From Reticulitermes lucifugus (lineage: Eukaryota; Arthropoda; Insecta; Blattodea; Rhinotermitidae): DNA of 25,103 nt. The first letter of the stretch is position 1. Every line of letters starts with the position of its first letter. The notes under the pieces are model-generated. The model saw only the letters and a list, made by a program, of their open reading frames with translations, ran no database searches and was not told the DNA's origin. The stretch is taken from NCBI GenBank assembly GCA_026260175.1, contig JAKCWW010006255.1:8097-33199 (forward strand), written 5' to 3'. Made by a program: the position numbers and the translations under genes. Shown in pieces: positions 9,566-17,600 of the stretch.

Positions 9566-10378
9566 CATGTTACTCTTGTCAGGACAAATGAGCGAATCCT
9601 GGCAAACTTCAAGAAATCGGAAGTCGGGGAGCGTTTGCTCTACGCTGTGACTGCTTTGCGAGGACAAGGCTAGTAGACCTTTGCTTCACGCGGAGACCAC
9701 TGGAAATAACAAATATGGCGGATGCGCGCCGCGGCCTACCTTGCAGTTCTACATGTTGTACACAACGTCAGAGATTGGCCTGTGAGACCCTATACTACAT
9801 AGCCAGCGTGTTTCAAGCAGAAGTGTTTCGATCATTGGTCGCGGCATTGCGCACGTACATAATTCCAAAACTGCAGAGAAAGGTGGTTAGATCATTTTAT
9901 TTGCGCAGCACGTGTCTGAAGTTCGCGAATATCGCAGACCGAATTCTCATTCAGTTGGTATGAATCACATGCAACTTGCCCCTTCTTCCTCTCCAGTTTG
10001 TTTTTCATGTAGAGCCCGTAACACACACAGAGCCCTCGCAGAAATTGCCAACCCTTACGATGCTTGTGGAGTTAAAAGTTGTCTTTCGTTATGCTTAATT
10101 AGGCGCCACACCTTGAAGACGTGGGGGAAGTTCCATTTTTATCTGTACCTCGTGGTCTGACGATTTTCACCATGTTGTGCTACTAATAACAGCATAATTT
10201 CAAACGGTTTCATAAATCAAAGACATTTGCCTCATCTGTAAGTTGAAAGATCAAAACATGTAAGGATAGAGATGTGTGGATGGTAGGCAGCAACAAAGTT
10301 ATCCCTCAACTGGGAAGGAGTATAGCAGATACAATAATAAAATTACAGTTCACAGCCATTTGGGGTGACGTTGGGAGC
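9566..10378. other. CpG-dense segment just upstream of the CpG-poor domain; possible promoter or first-exon area
   Basis: 9661-9960 has 20 CpG by eye, the densest sampled, including GGCGGATGCGCGCCGCGGCC at 9717-9736. CpG then drops abruptly after about 10.15 kb. An ATG at 9715 opens 82 codons with no known motif. A strong donor-like TCT|GTAAGT lies near 10236-10243. A TGIF transcription start here is plausible by position but is not demonstrated by any motif. Confidence 0.3.
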
Positions 10379-10735
10379 ATCATAGCTGATTTGGTTGTGG
10401 TAAAGAGACATTTATGCCAAGGATTGAACCCTATCCTTCAATCCATGTTCTGACTTTTTCCTAACAGGGCTGTGGTTATTTGATGTACACTTTTTACTTT
10501 TGGTAAAAAATAATAAAGACAAATGGCCAGCTGATTTGTAGCCATTTTACTTTACACATTATGTTTTGACTTACTTCTCAGAGTAACTTTGGACCTTTCC
10601 TATGGCCCACGCAGCCTCCTGTAAAATGGGATCTGTGGCTTCTCCATTGGAGGGCAATGTAACTTAAGCATGTTGCAGACCCATGATCTTAATTGGGTGC
10701 CCAGGTTAAGAATGCCAGGGATCCTACCTATTCTT
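10379..10735 (+). mobile_element. Degenerate SINE family 1-like sequence
   Basis: TAGCTGATTTGG (10383-10394) fits an A box and GGATTGAACCC (10421-10431) resembles a B box. Further on, GGCCCACGCAGCCTCCTGTA AAATGGG (about 10604-10629) and CCCAGGTTAAGAATG (10700-10714) match the family 1 body in order. The segment between is unrelated, so this may be two fragments. Confidence 0.45.
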
Positions 10736-11353
10736 CCTCACATTTTTATAATGTGATGCTTCAGCAAGGGATGAACTTTCTTATCCTGCCATTTAATGGT
10801 GTATGCTCTACATGACATGCAGTTAATGTTATGAAATAAAGCAGTAAACAAAAGACAGAAGTACCTCTTCTGAAAAATTTCCATGGATGATAGCCCTTTG
10901 TTTACTAAAGGGCACTACAGGAATGTTCTGCAGTAATGCTTTCTAAGTTACATTCATTTGCATTTCAGTTGTAATTAATTATTTTCTCCACTATTCTGAG
11001 TATACTGTCAGTCAGTCACATTAGTTCTAATTTTTGTTTGCCTGTTTGAAGATTCAATGGACATACCATAAACATGTGTGTAGGTTTTAATTTTGCTTCT
11101 GAAGATGGTTTAAATATTTTTAACTTCCTTATTATGACTGAAAGTGTTGAAATTGGTTGTGGTGGAATGGGTTTTATTTCCATCTTATTGTGTGTAAAAC
11201 CATCTGAAATGCATTCCTCTGTGTTAGGGTCAAATCCAGGAATCCGCGACATTCGTGAGGCAGAAACACACGCCCTGCATCTTCACTGCCGTAGATGTGG
11301 CTGTACATGCCTAATTACCATTACTAAGCGAGGTGTGTTGGTTTCTGTTGCAG
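10736..11353. other. Upstream intron end or 5' region; no recognisable gene
   Basis: CpG-poor sequence leading to the exon A acceptor at 11353. An in-frame open stretch from 11074 (with Met codons at 11134 and 11167) continues into exon A. It shows no TGIF-like residues and is treated as intron. Confidence 0.5.
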
Positions 11354-11628
11354 CAAGGGAACGATTTGTATCATCCAGCAGCACAGATGAGCAGGACTCG
11401 GGTTCTGAAGTTGAGCATGAGGTGGGTCTGTCTGGAGGACGGCCACACAAGCCTGGGGGTCATGGCCATTCAGGAGGGAGTCACGCTGTGAGGAAGCGTC
11501 GTGGTAACCTCCCCAAACACTCTGTGAAGATTCTGAAACGTTGGCTGTATGAACATCGCTACAATGCTTACCCAAGTGATGCTGAGAAAATTACACTTTC
11601 TCAGGAGGCAAATCTTACAGTGCTGCAG
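11354..11628 (+). CDS. TGIF (achi/vis): TGIF coding exon A: N-terminal linker and first 44 homeodomain residues
   Basis: The acceptor is a pyrimidine-rich run ending TTGCAG at 11353; the donor is CAG|GTAAGA after 11628. The exon has two bases finishing a split codon plus 91 full codons. Residues 1-45 are low-complexity ([13 protein letters not shown], then Gly/His-rich). RKRRGNLPK at about residues 46-54 starts the homeodomain arm. [18 protein letters not shown] gives helix 1, the three-residue TALE loop (AYP) and the start of helix 2. The exon ends with LTVLQ in phase 0. The reading frame stays open upstream to 11074, but the 5' extension has no family resemblance and a good acceptor lies at 11353, so I cut there. 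Confidence 0.93.
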
Positions 11629-14600
11629 GTAAGACACGTGGAAGTTTCTTTTGCCAACATACTGATTCCCTAATGTCTGCTGTTGTTCACTTTCCTAAAT
11701 CTTAATTACTAGGTCCTCTTTATTAGTTTGTTATAGATTATTTGGTGTCCATTTGCACATTTTGTTTGGTTGTGTTTGCAGTTATATAGCAGCCTTTATG
11801 TTTCATAATGTAGGCTTATTTTTGTGTTGGGAGTTTGTGACTCCTCGAGAAGTACATGGGATGTACAGTCCTGAGCACTGCAGATGTGGTGGGATGTCGT
11901 CGCGGATGCAGTCGTTGAAAAGGGATGAAGCTGCCTTGATGGGGATGATGATATAAAAAAGACTATTGTGCACATTTTCAGACAGGTCAAATTACTTCAC
12001 AGCTTTCTTTTGCACAGCTGTTTCTGTGACCAGAATGAATCAGGTTTCTTAAAGTGGAAGATAGTGAATTGTCATATAATAATAATAATAATAATAATAT
12101 AACAACACCTGGAAATAAAAATTAGGTTACTCTTGAAAAAGGGTTATGTGGAGTCTCATTCTGAGAGCAGGAGGTACATTGCCTGGTAAAGGACTAGAGT
12201 TGTTGATATGACAGTGGCCACATAGTTTCTACCGAATGTCTGTACATCTAGTATGTGGATGTTTTGAGCAACTTCACTTTTCATCCTCATCAGCAACAGG
12301 TTACAAACCATATTTCTGCTTGTTCCATTTTTCATGGGTGTTTTCCTTCTTCTTCTTTCTATGGGCCCGTCGGCATTCGCTCCGGATGCACCGCAGCCTT
12401 AGGCTTATTGTGCTCACCCTTAGTCTTTCTTTCAGCATTGATTCATTAGCCCTGTGCTACTAATAAAGAGACACAGGTTCTTTTCCTCAGTCAGCCTATG
12501 TTTCTTCTGCCATTTGGAATGTATTCGTGCACTAACTTGGGAATGCGTGTACTTTTTGTTCTTAATCATTTTACCTATATTTTACACCTATAATACAGTT
12601 TTTTTTTCAATGACTCGACAGCCCCTTGGGGGCCTAGGCTTCCTCATTTTTCGAGGCTTCACGATCACACTTCTTAGACACACCGCACTCGGTAGGACTC
12701 CTCTAGACGAGGGACCAGCTCGTCGCAGAGACCTCTNNNNNNNNNNNNNNNNNNNNNNNNNNNNNNNNNNNNNNNNNNNNNNNNNNCAACACACAACACT
12801 CACAAGAGACAGACATCCGTGCCCCCGGTGGGATTTGAACCCACAATCCTAGTAAGCGTGCGGCCGCAGACCCACGCCTTAGACGGCACGGCCACTGGGA
12901 TCGGCACTCAGTATTTTAATTTAAATTGTGTATATTTAATTCTCTTATTTCTTCATTTTATGATCATGTATATTCTGCAACTGAAATGTCATCTCTGCTG
13001 CTTCAGTTTTTCTCTCATGTTTTGTTAAAGTACAATTCTTACATCCATATAAGGGCATTGTTACTGCCATTATCATATATACTTTCAATAATGTTTTCTT
13101 GTTACTTGATTTAAACATGTATGAAATTGTGTCACATACACAGTGTTCAGCATAAGGTGTGCCACACCTCAGGATATCATTTTAGGAGTAATTTTTAGGA
13201 AAAAATCCTGTATCAACGTAAGCCCGATTATCAACCATTTCATTTCTGTGAATATTCTAATGTAGGTACATCAGTGTAACCGAAAATTTTACAATGCATA
13301 TGTTTTATTATACTGTATGAATAAAAAGAAAGTTTGTGTTAGATAACACAACATAAGAAAGGTATCTGTTTAGTCTTACCCTACTGTATGTACAACATGA
13401 GAGAAAACTGTCAGATAATAGCACTCAAGAATGGCATAATTTTGTAGTTATCTTCCCCATTGTGTTGGTTTTAATGTTGTTATGTTACTACATGGAAGGA
13501 AAATATGTTTTTATTAGATACTATCAAAGAATGCCAATTTTCAGTTACAGTACGCTGAATACTGTTACAAATGACCTCCACCATTCTGTGTGCACAGTTC
13601 CGCGTGTCTCAGGAAGAAATTTTTGCGTTTCTGATAATTTTATCATGTCCATTAAGGCAGTAAGTGGACTCCATGATTCATTACACTAATTGTCTTGTCT
13701 GAGATTTTTGCCAATAGAGGGTGCCCTTCATGTGCGTCCACAAGAAGTAGTCAAGGTGCATGTGATCTTATGATCTTGCAGGCCATGCCCAGTGATCAGA
13801 ATGACCAATCCAGCAATCAGGGTAATGGTGATTAAGATATTGTGTTACTTTGTGGCTGGCATAAGGTGGTGCATAGAAAGCATGTGCTTAACCTTGACCG
13901 CAGAGGACTGTTGTGCAACAAAAGTGGCAGTGAGTTCTGTAAGAATTCAAACAACATGCCACAGTGATATGGTCCTCAATTACAAATGGTCCAGTCAAGC
14001 AATTTCAAATGACACCATACAAAATTGTCGCTGAAAGTGGGTTTCCTTAGTAATACATGGATTGTAAGACACTGTTAACTGAACTGCAGGTGTCCTATTT
14101 ACAAATGCTCTACAGCAGGCCCCCTTAACCCCTAGCTTGCAGGTAACATCACGCAACATGTTTTCCATGACACAGTATTATGTTGCTCTCAGGGACATTC
14201 GAAATGAAAAAACATCTTCTAACTCTTTCCCAGTCAAAGCCGAGATAGAATGCTGAAGTAATTTTGAAAACGTGTTGGCTGTTTATTTATGGAGAGATAT
14301 ATTAGGTTACTAGTTCATTTTGTAAGAAGGTACTAAAAGTAGTGACACCATAGTCTAGGGTGTGAATCACATTTTTAATAAATTTTTTCGTGTATTATCA
14401 ATGTATTTGTATTGCACATGATGTATTGAAGAATACACAGGTAAAATTATATGTATACATATTCATTCTTTATTCTGTGTGTTGAATCTCATGTTGCCTG
14501 TGTGCAGACCAAGTTTTGCCAAAGTTGCTATTACCACACAAAGAAGGTTGAGCAGGCCTGCCATAGAGGAATAGCAGGGGGTTGTAGGGGAGTGGTTTTT

Positions 14601-17600
14601 TTACCATAGGTTGGAGGAAGTGTGAAGTGGGTTATAACAACTGATATACAGTATCATACAATATCTTGAAAAATTAAAAACACTTAGTGATGTACTGGAT
14701 GATTATCAGACATAAGGTGATAGCATTTTTTACTTTAAGTGACTCTTATAATAACATTCTGAAGTTCAGCATACCTTACGCAAACCATCCTGTATACTGG
14801 AACCTGTGTAGCTTATTATTATTTAGATATGTTACACTGCATCCTGTATGCTTAAATTCTTTTATTAGTTCAGTAGTATCCAATAATTTTGCTCTAATGG
14901 GCTCACTTCCTTTAAATGCCATGACTTTTGTTTTAGTAGAAAAAATTTTAAAGTTGTGTTTCTTCAGTTTCAAACACCAGAATTTTTGCTTAATGGACTT
15001 TTGAGTCTTCTTAGATGTCTTCTGAACTAGGCTAGTTGGTTTTGTTCTTCATATTCAAGAACCAGTGCTGTTCATGTCTGCTGTGCATTTATAGTTCTAG
15101 CCACTTTCATGTACTGAAATGGCTGTTGGTGAATATTGGGAAGTTTTGAGGAGGGGCCATGATACGGTACAATTCTTTATTCTGGTGTTACTGGCTTTTG
15201 CATTGTATGATACTTTAGAAGGCATATAGGTCTGTACCTTGGAATCACATACAACTTTTCAAGTTATTTGTCTGTTAGTCTTACTGACAGACTTCAAGTA
15301 TGATAGAGTAAATGATGGAAGATAATTTGCACAAGCAATTTGTGATATTTCTATTGCTGAATCCCAGGAATTTGCAGTTCAGAGGAAACTAAAATCATTT
15401 ATTTACACATTTTTTTTGAGCACTGGTATACCTCAGCTGAAAATTTTATCAGTATTTCAGGTTTATTTTTTTTGTCATGATCTCCATTTTTTTCTGGGAC
15501 CTTCGGCACTAGAGTATTCCGTGCCGGTGTGAAGAAGAAATAGAAGAGATGGAAAGCAAATGTATTCAGGGTTGCTTCTTGAAGGGTGACAGTCATAAAC
15601 AAGTATTCACTGCAGTGATCTGATAACTGAGGACTTGGCCATATTTCAGTCATGTGTAAATGCTAGCCACCTGCTCACAAAATGATAATGGAGACCTTGG
15701 TACAAGATTGCCCTTGAATGGTTGATAGAAATTCTCTATGACATCCAGATGTACATCACTGCCACCATAAACACCTGCTATCACAATCTAATTTGTATCT
15801 TTACAGCATATTTTAATAAGAGCCATTTTAATATTATCCTCCTGTCTACACTTTGGGTTCCTAAGTGGGGTCTTCTTTGAAGGTTTTAAATTAAAATTTT
15901 TGTTGGAACCCTCACCATGTTTATGCAAACATGTCCTGCTTATGCTTCCTGTACAGTGGGTACCCGCTCTCTTTCCCAGGGCTAAAGTGGCTGGGGCATG
16001 GCATTTACCACCCACCCCCTTCTAGTGCTGAGTTTGAGTATGGGTGCCTTGCCTTGCCTCATTGCCTGCTTGGCATGTTATGAGGCAGCCATCGTGCTTA
16101 TCTGATTACACAGTTAAGTATTAGGTAGTGAGTACAAAGTGTGAGACTACTTGTACCAGAATTGGCATGATGCATATAAGATGTTTTGATATGATTGCAG
16201 GTTTGTAATTGGTTCATAAATGCACGGAGACGCATCTTACCAGAGATGATTCGACGGGAAGGGCATGATCCCCAGAATTACACCATCTCACGACGTGGTA
16301 AGAAGCTTACGGGGAGCCAGCAGTCAGGTGGTATGGGCAGCCCACGGTCACGTGGGGCCAGTCATTGGGACACCAGCAGTTCCAAGAGAAGCAGCATGGT
16401 GCAAGACCACGATTATGAAGACAACATGGGCCTTATGTACCGCAGCGAGGAAGACAGCCCCAATGAGTATGAGAGCAGCTCTCCGAGTGAAGAAGAGGCT
16501 CGACAACCTGCGGCTGCGCCCTGGCACAGCGTCATTGTCTGTCGTTACAATTGCACAAAAGACTGTGTTTGTCACCCAATCAAGACAGAGTAAGTATTAC
16601 TGTTTTGTCATGACTCCATCTGTCTGTCTTATATACAGTTGGCCTGTAAGCATATTTCTCCCAGAGGCTGATATAATTGGGGTTTGGGAATATTTGTACA
16701 GTGGAAATAAGACATGGTTTCATGGGTTGCATTTATTTGTGTATCCTGTTGCATGTACTCCTGGTGGCCCATTCTGTATACAACACTTTGATAATGTGGG
16801 GAGTACTGATGTTCTTGTTGATGGCACAAATTGCTGAAGACTGTTCAGCAGTTTTTGAGTACTGATTGTATATTATAGTGAAAATGTATTAAAGTAAGTC
16901 CCTGAGTATAATAATTTTTATATATTCTTTGCTCAGAGTGCATAAAATGAACACATGTCAGATGGTCTTCACTGTTCTTCACCCCAGCATGGTCGATGTT
17001 CAAATTCACTTGTCTAAGTTTCAGGCAAATCAAGTATCAGGGAGTGGGAATGTCTACAGTAAAATTGTTGAGTGATTGATTTTAATTTTGACATGCAGAG
17101 GATAATGTTTATCCATGGTTTATGTTATGAGGAGGGGATCACCCACAAATGTACAGTCTAGGCCAAAAGTGCAGTGCAGTATATATCCCAAGCACAGCAG
17201 CCACCTTGTGTCATCTCTCCTCTGCTGAAGCAGTACGTTTTAGTGCCATATAGTCATGGATTGCAACAGCAGCTGTTGAATGAGTCGTGTGACTCAAGAG
17301 TGACTGTCTGTTCCTCCAGATTCAGGTGTTCTGGGATGTGATGATGTATTGTTGAGTGAGTGTTTTCCAGCATTTCAAAGGATCTCCTTACTCTGTGTAC
17401 CTTTCAAGATGACAGGATCATATCCCAGAAGACTTGAATCAGTAGCACTGATGTAAGAAGCCAAGTCTCACGAATTGCTTCCTCCTCTTCAGCATTAACC
17501 TGCTCCAACCTCCCATTGACGGCTCCTTCAGCTTCCACTGGTCACTCATCTAGGTGATGGACCTCATTAGCATCTGTTTCAACGAGTCCTACATCCTGGC

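Larger units (their letters stand above)
13139..14792 (-). mobile_element. Mariner/Tc1-superfamily element, 1654 bp, with nested hAT-like insertion
   Basis: It is flanked by TA at 13137-13138 and 14793-14794. The left end CACAGTGTTCAGCATAAGG and the reverse complement of the right end CAGGATGGTTTGCGTAAGG are inverted versions of the 3414-4073 ends, and the subterminal and interior regions also align in inverted orientation. Subtracting the 445-bp nested element and an 8-bp duplication leaves about 1.2 kb, the usual length of a full mariner. A minus-strand transposase relic lies at 13723-13875. It sits inside the LINE relic in TGIF intron 1. Confidence 0.88.
11629..16200 (+). other. TGIF intron 1 (4572 bp), splits the homeobox
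   Basis: GT at 11629-11630 and AG at 16199-16200. The intron lies between homeodomain residues 44 and 45 (LTVLQ / VCNWF), a classical homeobox intron site, in phase 0. It contains a LINE relic interrupted by a SINE and by a mariner-plus-hAT nest, a 50-N gap and a SINE fragment. Nothing recognisable was seen in 11629-12339 apart from the (TAA)n run, or in 15056-15943. Confidence 0.93.

Noticed and set aside
9715..9963. ATG-initiated 82-codon frame in a CpG-dense segment as the TGIF first exon
   Set aside because: The usable donor near 9957 leaves phase 0, whereas exon A needs phase 1, and the peptide has no TGIF resemblance.
11074..11353. In-frame 5' extension of exon A
   Set aside because: The frame is open but the peptide is unlike any TGIF N-terminus and a strong acceptor at 11353 explains the boundary better. 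Kept as an alternative in the findings.
12820..12905. tRNA-Leu gene on the minus strand
   Set aside because: The A-box region and a perfect T-arm are present, but the acceptor strands do not pair at the right spacing and the sequence continues into a SINE body with a poly(A) tail.
16265..16837. 190-codon plus-strand frame overlapping exon B
   Set aside because: A shadow frame of exon B running into intron 2; the homeodomain is in the other frame.
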